This document shows positions 1 through 5,291 of a DNA stretch of 6,276 nt, one piece after another. The notes under the pieces were generated by a model. The model searched no databases. It was not told the origin of the DNA and saw only the letters and a list, made by a program, of their open reading frames with translations. Each line of letters opens with the position of its first letter. The first letter of the stretch is position 1. The DNA lies in NCBI GenBank assembly GCA_934504345.1, contig CAKSVR010000076.1, positions 1-6,276 on the forward strand, read 5' to 3'. Made by a program: the position numbers and the translations under genes. This stretch comes from an uncultured Agathobaculum sp. Its GTDB lineage: Bacteria; Bacillota; Clostridia; Oscillospirales; Butyricicoccaceae.

Positions 1-1
1 C

Positions 2-86
2 GGTGGGATTCCGCTTCTGCGGAAGCGCCACGGCGGTTGAAACGTGCCACCGGCACGTTTCTAAGAGCCGCCTTTCGAATCCCACC
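2..86. repeat. Branched palindromic element beside tRNA-Ser
   Basis: A 10-bp closing stem (2-11 with 77-86, GGTGGGATTC/GAATCCCACC) encloses two further hairpins. One is 12-17 with 22-27 (CGCTTC/GAAGCG). The other has a 5-bp base (32-36 with 68-72, GGCGG/CCGCC) topped by a perfect 10-bp stem (39-48 with 52-61, GAAACGTGCC/GGCACGTTTC). The result is a three-way-junction shape. The closing-stem sequence is also the T-arm/acceptor sequence of the neighbouring tRNA gene. I see no coding capacity. A dispersed palindromic repeat, a MITE-like insertion or a structured RNA are all possible. The left boundary may lie outside the window. Confidence 0.55.
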
Positions 87-158
87 TTCTCTTAGGCAAA
101 AAAATAAAGACCATCCGAATGGATGGTCTTTATTTTGGCGGAGAAGGTGGGATTCGAA
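74..158. repeat. 18-bp inverted repeat of the tRNA-Ser 3' end
   Basis: Positions 74-91 are an exact reverse complement of 141-158, which is the T-loop, T-stem and acceptor part of the tRNA-Ser gene. The arms flank the tRNA terminator hairpin, so the whole 74-158 stretch can fold as one long nested hairpin. A shorter direct copy of the same tRNA segment lies at 2-11 (matching 146-155). Because the 74-91 copy is inverted relative to the tRNA, it does not look like the direct duplication left by site-specific integration at a tRNA 3' end. Confidence 0.7.
98..136 (-). terminator. Rho-independent terminator of tRNA-Ser
   Basis: A perfect 16-bp inverted repeat (101-116 with 121-136) with a 4-base GAAT loop sits immediately after the tRNA CCA on the minus strand. 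A T-rich tail follows in the minus-strand reading (the A run at 98-104). The last stem base overlaps the final A of the CCA. The stem's AT-rich outer part makes the element nearly symmetrical, so it could also act on plus-strand transcription. Confidence 0.85.
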
Positions 159-226
159 CCCACGTGGCGTGTTACCGCCAACTCGATTTCGAGTCGAGCT
201 CGTTATGACCACTTCGATACTTCTCC
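136..226 (-). tRNA. tRNA-Ser, anticodon CGA
   Basis: Read on the minus strand this is a 91-base class II tRNA. The acceptor arm GGAGAAG (226-220) pairs with CTTCTCC, followed by discriminator G and an encoded CCA (138-136). The anticodon stem CTCGA/TCGAG encloses loop CTCGAAA, giving anticodon CGA, which reads serine UCG codons. A long variable arm (GGCG/CGCC stem) is present, as expected for serine tRNAs, and the T-arm is GTGGG-TTCGAAT-CCCAC. All helices close without mismatch in the acceptor, anticodon and T stems, so the gene appears intact. Confidence 0.96.
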
Positions 227-231
227 GTATC

Positions 232-250
232 GCGCCTGTCTTACAGGCGC
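232..250 (-). other. Hairpin in the tRNA-Ser 5' leader
   Basis: A perfect 8-bp stem, GCGCCTGT (232-239) with ACAGGCGC (243-250) and a 3-base loop, lies between the promoter -10 box and the mature tRNA 5' end. The transcript would be expected to start near 250, so the precursor would begin with this hairpin, five bases upstream of the RNase P cleavage point. It may protect the 5' leader or affect processing; that role is inference. Confidence 0.6.
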
Positions 251-256
251 TTATTT

Positions 257-285
257 ATTATAGCATGGGCTGCCGGGAATGACAA
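257..285 (-). promoter_or_regulatory. Sigma-A promoter of tRNA-Ser
   Basis: On the minus strand a -35 box TTGTCA (285-280) and a perfect -10 box TATAAT (262-257) are separated by 17 bases. This near-consensus vegetative promoter fits a stable-RNA gene. Predicted initiation is near 250, about 25 bases before the mature tRNA end. Confidence 0.85.
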
Positions 286-288
286 GTG

Positions 289-312
289 TTTTTCTCAAAT
301 TTTTGAGAAAAA
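289..312. repeat. AT-rich palindrome after the glycosidase gene
   Basis: An 11-bp inverted repeat (289-299 with 302-312, TTTTTCTCAAA/TTTGAGAAAAA) lies directly after the stop codon of the glycosidase-family gene and just before the tRNA-Ser -35 box. It has no T tract after the stem on either strand and few GC pairs, so it is a poor intrinsic terminator. Read-through from the protein gene into the tRNA gene is possible. Confidence 0.5.
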
Positions 313-313
313 T

Positions 314-1504
314 TTATCGCACAAGAAATGCATCCGGCAGGTAGCGGCCCTCCTCGTTCTGGGAGAGCGTGGTCGGGCTGGTGATCTCGCGGCCGCGGTA
401 GACCATGACGGACGACGAGCCGCCGTCCAGCATGGAGGCCTGATATGCGCCGTACTTCTCCATGATCTCGCCGCAGCGCTCGATGGAAACGCCGAACGAG
501 TGGAACTGACGGCCGTCCACGACCAGCATGATGACCGTGCCGTCCTGCGCCTGACCGATAGCCGTGCGCGGCTGCTGCTCGTTCAAGCCGGTTCCGGCTA
601 CCAGATTCTCGCCGTTGATGATGAGCGCCGGATGGAACTCGACCGCATCGCGCAGCGCCGAGGTATCGTTGAACGCGCCGACCTGCAGGTGGTCGTCCTC
701 GTCAAAGCCGATGATCTTCCAGCCGTTGCCGACGGCGTCCTGAATCTTCTCGCCCCGGCTCTTCAGGAAGCCGTAAGCGATGCCGCCCGTGCCGTTGCCG
801 TCAAAATCAGCAAAGCCCGAGGCGTTGATGCCCAGAATAGCATCGTTCTCGCGCACCATATCGGATACGAACGAGCCGTAATCGCCCAGACCCTCGCTCG
901 TGCCGACAAAGATGCGCTCCGGCTTTTTGCAGAGCGCCAGCTTGCCCGCGTACTCCATGCCGAGCGAATCCTCGCCCGACAGCTCAAGGATGAGGATGCC
1001 ATGCTGTGCGTTGACTGCCAGAACGGTATCGCCCTGCTTGGTCTTGAGGCCGGTGTCGTAGTTTTTTGTGGTCGGCTCGCCGATGAGGTCGATATTGATC
1101 TCGTCGTAGCCGTTTTCGAGGCATTCCGGGTTGTCCGACAGATATTTCTCAATGCTGCTCTCGTCCAGCTCGCTGAACATCTCATAGAACTGCTGCTTGG
1201 GCGTTTTCTCGGTGTCCGTATCCTCGGAGGTGACGTTCATGCCGTCCCAGTTGCTGACGATGCCCTCCTGCTTCTGGTTCATCATGTAACGCCGGGTCAT
1301 CACCTCATTGATGATGTCGCTCGGGATAAACCATGTGGCCAGCCACTGGTGCGTCATCGTGCCCATCGCGGTTTCGATGTACCACTCACGCCAGCGCGTG
1401 ACAAAGGCGTTCGGCGTGTACAGCAGGAACGGGTACACGACCGTCAGGCCGATCAGAAAAAAGCAGGTCACGCCCAGTGCAAAGCGATGTTTTGCGCCGT
1501 TCAT
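314..1504 (-). CDS. Membrane-anchored phosphodiester glycosidase (NAGPA) domain protein
   Basis: This 396-residue protein has one membrane segment (about residues 9-30) after a short basic N terminus. A charged stalk-like region (about 70-150) follows, then a C-terminal domain (about 160-396) resembling the NAGPA/DUF2233 family. Family-type motifs are GINASGF (225-231), PRTAIG (312-317), VVDGR (328-332), MLDGGSSS (358-365) and a terminal LPDAFLV (389-395). The family includes the lysosomal enzyme that uncovers mannose-6-phosphate tags. Bacterial members are thought to act on sugar phosphodiesters in exopolysaccharide or wall polymers, but the substrate here cannot be read from sequence. The predicted topology puts the domain outside the membrane. 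The ATG at 1504 follows an AGAAGGA ribosome site. The gene starts 65 bases after the helicase stop without a terminator, so co-transcription is likely. Confidence 0.85.
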   Translation of the reverse strand: MNGAKHRFALGVTCFFLIGLTVVYPFLLYTPNAFVTRWREWYIETAMGTMTHQWLATWFIPSDIINEVMTRRYMMNQKQEGIVSNWDGMNVTSEDTDTEKTPKQQFYEMFSELDESSIEKYLSDNPECLENGYDEINIDLIGEPTTKNYDTGLKTKQGDTVLAVNAQHGILILELSGEDSLGMEYAGKLALCKKPERIFVGTSEGLGDYGSFVSDMVRENDAILGINASGFADFDGNGTGGIAYGFLKSRGEKIQDAVGNGWKIIGFDEDDHLQVGAFNDTSALRDAVEFHPALIINGENLVAGTGLNEQQPRTAIGQAQDGTVIMLVVDGRQFHSFGVSIERCGEIMEKYGAYQASMLDGGSSSVMVYRGREITSPTTLSQNEEGRYLPDAFLVR

Positions 1505-1531
1505 TCGTATTGTTCCTTCTCTCTCATCCGG

Positions 1532-1548
1532 GAACCGCTGCGCGGTTC
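1532..1548. other. Small hairpin in the helicase-glycosidase gap
   Basis: A 6-bp stem GAACCG (1532-1537) with CGGTTC (1543-1548) and a 5-base loop is the only structure seen in the 65-base gap between the two minus-strand genes. No T tract follows it on the minus strand, so it should not terminate transcription. It could stabilise or process the joint mRNA, but that is speculative. Confidence 0.35.
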
Positions 1549-1569
1549 GGGTGGCGGGCTGTCTCTCTA

Positions 1570-3294
1570 TCAGCCCTTACGGTTGCTGTTCGGATTGCGG
1601 CGGCGGCGATGGTGTGCGGTGCGGTGGTTCGCCGTTTTCGCCTGTGCCGCTGCATTGTTCTGCTCCGGCTTAGGCTGCGCCGCTCTGCGCTGTCCGCTGC
1701 GGCCTGTGCGGCCCTTTTTCTCCGCCTTGGGAGCGGACTTTTCGCCCTCGGTCTGTGCAGCGCGGGCTGCCAGCGCGGCCTCTACCTTTTTGCGGATGCG
1801 TGCGGCAGCCTCTTCGCTCAGCGCATATGCGCGGGACGGCGTATGGGCATCGACACGCGGCTCGTTGCGCTCGAAGCGGGCATACGGGTCGCTGCGGCGG
1901 CCTCTGCCGCGCGAGGTGCTGCTGCCGCCCTTGCGGGAGCGCGGTGCGGCGGCCTTTGCCTGCTGCTCGAGCTGCTTCTCGGCGGCCTTTTCGCGGCGCG
2001 ACGGGCGCTTTGCGGCGGCACGGGCCTCACGCGCCTTTTTCTTGGCTTCCTTTTCGCGAGCAGCGTCTGCGGCGACCTCCTCGGCGGTGGCGTTCTCGGA
2101 TACCGGCTTGCGGCGGGAACGCTTGTTTTCCGTCTTGCGCCGCGCAGTGTCGCGCTTCTCCTCGGCTTTTTCCTCGTGCGCGATCTCACCGGCGACCGGG
2201 ATGCGCTTGCCGATCAGCTTCTCGATGTCCTTGAGGTACGGGCGCTCGGAGCGGTCGCAGAACGAAATGGCCGTGCCCTCCTGCCCTGCTCTGCCGGTGC
2301 GGCCGATGCGGTGAACATAGGTTTCCGGAACGTTCGGCAGATCGTAGTTGATGACGAGCGGCAGCTCACTGATGTCGATGCCGCGCGCGGCAATGTCGGT
2401 CGCAACGAGAACGGCGATCTTGCACGCCTTGAAGTCCTCGAGCGCACGCTGGCGCTGGTTCTGCGACTTGTCGCCGTGGATGGAGCGCGCCTTGATGTCG
2501 GCATGGCCGAGGTTGCGGGCGACTTTATCCGCGCCGTGCTTGGTGCGGGTGAACACCAGTGTCTGGTGTACATTGCTTTGACGGATGATGTCGGCCAGAA
2601 GTTCCCCTTTTTCGGATTTTTCTACGAGATAGACTTTCTGTTCGATCTTCTCGACCGGCTTTGCAGACGGCGTGATGGCGATATGCTCGGGCTCGTGCAG
2701 CAGCTTTTCGGCAAGCTCGGCGATCTCCGCCGGAATGGTCGCGGAGAACAGCAGGGTCTGGCGTTTTTTCGGCAGGAACTTGACGATGCGCTTGACATCC
2801 GGGAAAAAGCCCATGTCGAGCATCTGGTCGGCCTCGTCGAGCACGAAAAACTCGATCTTGTCCAGCTTTACGATCTTCTGACCCATCAGATCCCACAGAC
2901 GGCCCGGTGTCGCGATGAGGATGTCCACGCCGCGCTCGATGGCCTCGACCTGCGGCACCTGCGACACGCCGCCGTAGATGACTGCCGCCGTACACGGCAT
3001 ATAGCGAGCGTACTGGCACACGTTTTCGTAAATCTGGAGCGCCAGCTCACGGGTCGGCGTGAGGATCAGGGCGCGGATAGTGCCCTTTTTGCTCCGGTTT
3101 GCGCCAAGGCGCTGGATGATCGGCACCGAGAACGCACAGGTCTTGCCCGTGCCGGTCTGGGCGCAGCCCATCAGGTCGCGGCCATCGAGCACCGGCGGGA
3201 TGGCCTGCTGCTGGATGGGCGTGGGCTCGGTGTAGCCCGCCTCACGGAGCGCCTTGAGAATGTTCTTTTCGAGCTTGAGTTCGTTAAATTTCAT
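1570..3294 (-). CDS. rhlE: DEAD-box ATP-dependent RNA helicase, RhlE-like
   Basis: This 574-residue protein has the full superfamily 2 DEAD-box core. The Q motif is around 20-33, motif I AQTGTGKT 45-52, Ia PTRELALQ 80-87, Ib TPGR 129-132, II DEAD 153-156, III SAT 184-186, IV around 246-250, V ATDIAARGID 298-307 and VI HRIGRTGR 328-335. Such enzymes use ATP to unwind short RNA duplexes in ribosome assembly and mRNA decay. The N terminus most resembles RhlE, though the subfamily assignment (RhlE versus CshA) is tentative. After about residue 370 comes a low-complexity tail of about 205 residues rich in Lys, Arg, Glu and Ala, with an SRGRGRR patch (461-467) and a basic end, probably an RNA-binding tether. 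The ATG at 3294 gives the canonical family N terminus, although the AAAGGAA ribosome site lies unusually far upstream (about 14 bases). No in-frame start lies closer to it. It is transcribed divergently from the exporter gene. Confidence 0.95.
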   Translation of the reverse strand: MKFNELKLEKNILKALREAGYTEPTPIQQQAIPPVLDGRDLMGCAQTGTGKTCAFSVPIIQRLGANRSKKGTIRALILTPTRELALQIYENVCQYARYMPCTAAVIYGGVSQVPQVEAIERGVDILIATPGRLWDLMGQKIVKLDKIEFFVLDEADQMLDMGFFPDVKRIVKFLPKKRQTLLFSATIPAEIAELAEKLLHEPEHIAITPSAKPVEKIEQKVYLVEKSEKGELLADIIRQSNVHQTLVFTRTKHGADKVARNLGHADIKARSIHGDKSQNQRQRALEDFKACKIAVLVATDIAARGIDISELPLVINYDLPNVPETYVHRIGRTGRAGQEGTAISFCDRSERPYLKDIEKLIGKRIPVAGEIAHEEKAEEKRDTARRKTENKRSRRKPVSENATAEEVAADAAREKEAKKKAREARAAAKRPSRREKAAEKQLEQQAKAAAPRSRKGGSSTSRGRGRRSDPYARFERNEPRVDAHTPSRAYALSEEAAARIRKKVEAALAARAAQTEGEKSAPKAEKKGRTGRSGQRRAAQPKPEQNNAAAQAKTANHRTAHHRRRRNPNSNRKG

Positions 3295-3348
3295 GGTAAA
3301 TGTTCGATTCCTTTATTACGTTTGTACAATCAGTCCAGCAAATCCCGC

Positions 3349-3378
3349 TTGCTTACAGACTATATGATATGCTATACT
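3349..3378 (+). promoter_or_regulatory. Extended -10 promoter of the exporter gene
   Basis: A -35-like TTGCTT (3349-3354) lies 18 bases before -10 box TATACT (3373-3378), which is preceded by TG at 3370-3371, giving a TGnTATACT extended -10. Predicted initiation is near 3385, leaving a leader of about 60 bases before the TTG start. It overlaps the oppositely directed helicase promoter. Confidence 0.65.
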
Positions 3379-3386
3379 ATTTGTAA
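3359..3386 (-). promoter_or_regulatory. Probable promoter of the helicase gene
   Basis: On the minus strand TTACAA (3386-3381) and TATAGT (3364-3359) are spaced by 16 bases. The predicted transcript has a leader of about 55-60 bases before the helicase ATG. This promoter is interlocked with the exporter promoter: its -10 lies between the two boxes of the other. It is the best candidate I found in the gap, though each box departs from consensus. Confidence 0.5.
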
Positions 3387-3401
3387 TTGTCTTTCAGACA
3401 A
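3387..3401. promoter_or_regulatory. Inverted repeat, candidate operator
   Basis: The inverted repeat TTGTCT-TTC-AGACAA begins nine bases after the exporter -10 box and directly abuts the helicase -35 box. A protein bound here could occlude both promoters. As RNA it would form a 6-bp hairpin at the very 5' end of the exporter transcript. A metal-responsive repressor site is plausible given the exporter, but no known box is matched. Confidence 0.4.
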
Positions 3402-3445
3402 CGTTTTCCCTATCAACCCACAGTTCAACTTATGAGGTGACCTAT

Positions 3446-4294
3446 TTGACTGAGATCATTCAACACGTTCTGCCGGAAGCATTTTTCGATGTGCTGAAAA
3501 CCGTGCCGCTGCTGCTCGTGGTGTACGCGCTGCTCTACTACATCGAGAACCGGCTGACCAACACGCCTGAGCTTCTTTCCCGCGCGGCGCAGTTCGGCCC
3601 GGTGGTCGGTGCGCTGGCAGGCTCTATCCCGCAGTGCGGATTTTCCGCGGCGGCTTCCGCGCTGTTCACGGCGGGCTATCTCGCACCGGCAACGCTGGTT
3701 GCGGTGTTCCTCGCCACTTCGGACGAGGCTGTGCCCATCATGCTGGCAGGCGGCGCCACGATCACGCAGGTTGTGATGCTGCTGGTCGTCAAGTTTGCGA
3801 TTGCCGTCATCGGCGGCTACATTCTGCGCTGCACGGTGTTCCGCAAGCACAAGGCTGGCACGGACGAGCCCCTCGAGATCGAGATGGGCGGCTGTGGCTG
3901 CGATCCCTCTCCGGTGTCCAACATCCTGTCGCACACCATCAAGACGACCATTTTCCTGTTTGTCGTGCTGTTCGTGCTCAACGCTGTTGTACACGGCATC
4001 GGTGAGGATCGTCTGGCCTCGCTCATGCTGACCGACAGCATCTTCCAGCCGCTGCTGTGCGCGGTGCTCGGTCTGGTGCCCAGCTGCGCGATGAGCGTGC
4101 TGCTCAGCGAGCTGTTCGTTGGCGGCACCATCAGCTTCGGTGCGCTGGTCGCGGGCCTGTCCACCGGCGCGGGCTTCGGCTACATCGTTCTCTTCGAGGA
4201 GAAAGAGGGCCGTCACCGTGCGCTGCCGGTCATCGCGGCAACGTTTGTCACGGCCGTTATCGGCGGCACGCTGGTGCAGATCTTCATCGGCTAA
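3446..4294 (+). CDS. ArsP_2-type heavy-metal/metalloid exporter
   Basis: This polytopic membrane protein resembles the ArsP_2 family (PF11449), whose members are variously annotated as arsenic efflux proteins or putative manganese transporters. The start is set at TTG 3446, giving 282 residues. The Shine-Dalgarno GAGGTGA (3434-3440) is five bases upstream, whereas the alternative GTG 3437 lies inside that ribosome site. Two homologous halves are visible: residues 58-100 with PQCGF (62-66) and 208-250 with PSCAM (212-216). Each has a Pro-x-Cys inside a hydrophobic stretch, suggesting inverted-repeat topology with cysteines at the transport path. TSDEAVP (91-97) adds acidic residues. A central hydrophilic loop holds GGCGCDP (148-154), a likely metal-sensing or metal-binding site. 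Substrate (As, Mn or another metal) is not determinable. It is monocistronic, with its own promoter and terminator. Confidence 0.8.
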   Translation: MTEIIQHVLPEAFFDVLKTVPLLLVVYALLYYIENRLTNTPELLSRAAQFGPVVGALAGSIPQCGFSAAASALFTAGYLAPATLVAVFLATSDEAVPIMLAGGATITQVVMLLVVKFAIAVIGGYILRCTVFRKHKAGTDEPLEIEMGGCGCDPSPVSNILSHTIKTTIFLFVVLFVLNAVVHGIGEDRLASLMLTDSIFQPLLCAVLGLVPSCAMSVLLSELFVGGTISFGALVAGLSTGAGFGYIVLFEEKEGRHRALPVIAATFVTAVIGGTLVQIFIG

Positions 4295-4304
4295 AACAAA
4301 ATCT

Positions 4305-4333
4305 AAGGATGTGCTCCGGCACATCCTTTTTTT
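4305..4333 (+). terminator. Rho-independent terminator of the exporter gene
   Basis: A perfect 10-bp stem (4305-4314 with 4319-4328, AAGGATGTGC/GCACATCCTT) with TCCG loop is followed by a run of T to 4333. It lies ten bases after the exporter stop codon. Confidence 0.92.
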
Positions 4334-4345
4334 ATGCCATGCGCG

Positions 4346-4497
4346 TAATTAGAGTGAAGAGTGCAGAGTGGAAAGCTATAAGAGAGTGGAGAGTGAGGAG
4401 TGAAGAGAATGTAATCGTTTTCTCTGCCCCCAAGTTCTATTTAACTATCTCTCCACTCTTCACTCCTCACTCTTTTGACGGCTCTTCACTCTAATTA
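4346..4497. repeat. Heptad-rich inverted-repeat element
   Basis: A 152-bp element has perfect 16-bp terminal inverted repeats (4346-4361 and 4482-4497, TAATTAGAGTGAAGAG and its complement). An inner pair of perfect 17-bp arms (4391-4407 and 4456-4472) faces a loop of about 48 bases. The arms are built of 7-bp units of the form AGAGTGR: 4351-4371 (three units) and 4383-4403 (three units), with complementary units at 4453-4473. It fills the gap between the convergent exporter and CpXC genes and stops one base short of the CpXC stop codon. No coding potential is seen. It resembles a non-autonomous palindromic element and could end transcription from the right, since no other terminator follows the CpXC gene. 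Confidence 0.8.
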
Positions 4498-4498
4498 T

Positions 4499-5110
4499 TC
4501 AGCCCATTTCGTGCAGCAACTCGAGCGCCTGCTGCGCCCATGCCATATCGATACGGGAAAATTCGCCGCCCGGCGTGTACAGATAGGTTTCCACATCGCC
4601 GTGCATATGCTGGTAGGCCGCGCCCGGCATGGCGACATACTGCTCCGCGCCGTCACTCAGCACCGCGACAAAGCGGAAATCACCCGTGCGCTCGTCCAGC
4701 TCATGGAACAGCAGCTCGACAACATCGAGGTCGCGGTTCAGCTGTGCGAACAGCAGCAGCTTCATCATTTCGATGGTGCGGTCGTCCAGTCCACGCTCGA
4801 GAATGTTGATCTTCTCGCGGAAGGTGTTCAGGCTGTCCGTGATACGCAGCGTGTAGCCCGCCAGCGGGTCGAACTCTGCCTTGGGCGCCTGACCCTCCTC
4901 AGTCCACAGCCATACCATGAACTGATTCGACATATCATGGTAGAGGCACGGATGCACGGCGAGCACGGTTTCGCCGCAGTTTGGACATTTCACACGAAAG
5001 ACAGACAAGTCCTGCACCTTGGCCCGCAGCTCGGGATTTCGGTCGATATTGATATGGTCAATCACCTTGTGTTCGGTTTCCATATGACAGTGCGGGCATT
5101 CGATCATCAT
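4499..5110 (-). CDS. CpXC-domain zinc-ribbon protein
   Basis: This 203-residue soluble protein begins with a two-knuckle zinc-ribbon pattern, CPHC (5-8) and CPNC (42-45), typical of the bacterial CpXC domain family (PF14353). Four cysteines 37 residues apart would bind one zinc ion. The remainder is an acidic alpha/beta region without recognisable catalytic residues. It includes LYHDMSNQF (56-64) and the conserved-looking segment RGLDDRTIEMMK (106-117). Family function is unknown; nucleic-acid or protein binding through the zinc ribbon is the usual guess. Two adjacent ATG codons (5110 and 5107) follow an AAGGAGG ribosome site (5128-5122). The spacing, 11 bases to the first and 14 to the second, favours the first. 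It has its own promoter and is convergent with the exporter, its stop codon abutting the heptad element. Confidence 0.88.
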   Translation of the reverse strand: MMIECPHCHMETEHKVIDHINIDRNPELRAKVQDLSVFRVKCPNCGETVLAVHPCLYHDMSNQFMVWLWTEEGQAPKAEFDPLAGYTLRITDSLNTFREKINILERGLDDRTIEMMKLLLFAQLNRDLDVVELLFHELDERTGDFRFVAVLSDGAEQYVAMPGAAYQHMHGDVETYLYTPGGEFSRIDMAWAQQALELLHEMG

Positions 5111-5161
5111 AACAGGGGTTCCTCCTTATCTTTCTCCCTCGTGTATATCCAATTAGATTTT

Positions 5162-5191
5162 ATTATACCACATTCTCCCCTGTACAGGCAA
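5162..5191 (-). promoter_or_regulatory. Promoter of the CpXC gene
   Basis: On the minus strand -35 TTGCCT (5191-5186) is 18 bases before a perfect, TG-extended -10 TATAAT (5167-5162). The perfect 10-bp palindrome CCTGTACAGG (5179-5188) overlaps the -35 box and may be an operator. The leader is about 45 bases. Confidence 0.75.
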
Positions 5192-5208
5192 GACTTTATG
5201 GACGGGTT

Positions 5209-5243
5209 GCAAATGGAGGATGGAAAATGGAGAATGGAGAATG
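5209..5243. repeat. Five tandem heptads (GAGAATG-like)
   Basis: Five consecutive 7-bp units end in ATG: GCAAATG, GAGGATG, GAAAATG, GAGAATG and GAGAATG. They sit between the terminator of the exported-protein gene and the promoter of the CpXC gene. The plus strand is almost purely purine except for the T of each unit. Period and composition match the heptads at 4346-4497. Confidence 0.8.
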
Positions 5244-5258
5244 ACGTTTATCGTAAAG

Positions 5259-5287
5259 AAAGCACCTGCGGTATGGGCAGGTGCTTT
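5259..5287 (-). terminator. Terminator of the exported-protein gene
   Basis: A perfect 11-bp stem (5259-5269 with 5277-5287, AAAGCACCTGC/GCAGGTGCTTT) with a 7-base loop starts four bases after the stop codon on the minus strand. The downstream tract CTTTCTTTA is only moderately T-rich, so termination may be partial. Confidence 0.75.
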
Positions 5288-5291
5288 GCTT

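Noticed and set aside
2..158. Integration (att) site at the tRNA-Ser 3' end
   Set aside because: The 18-bp copy is inverted rather than direct, the direct copy is only 10 bases, and no integrase is in the window.
37..282. Plus-strand 81-residue frame across the tRNA-Ser gene
   Set aside because: It runs antisense through the tRNA, its terminator and the palindrome. The WDSNPRG-type peptide is a known artefact of reading tRNA genes backwards.
500..2314. Plus-strand 604-residue frame
   Set aside because: It is antisense to the glycosidase and helicase genes, both of which carry clear family motifs. High third-position GC keeps the opposite strand open.
1477..3435. Plus-strand 652-residue frame, longer than the helicase it opposes
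   Set aside because: It is low-complexity Arg/Ala/Leu-rich antisense of a helicase with every DEAD-box motif intact. No ribosome site or known domain is seen.
3432..3440. Two-codon upstream frame ATG AGG TGA
   Set aside because: It coincides with the Shine-Dalgarno sequence and has no ribosome site of its own, so it is most likely incidental.
3385..3445. Metal riboswitch in the exporter leader
   Set aside because: The leader of about 60 bases is too short for known manganese riboswitches and shows only one 6-bp hairpin.
3425..4324. Minus-strand 299-residue frame opposite the exporter
   Set aside because: Its composition (His/Gln/Arg-rich) is typical of a reverse-strand shadow, and it reads through the exporter's terminator and promoter-side leader.
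4346..4497. CRISPR array
   Set aside because: The units are 7 bp in tandem without spacers and are arranged as inverted arms.
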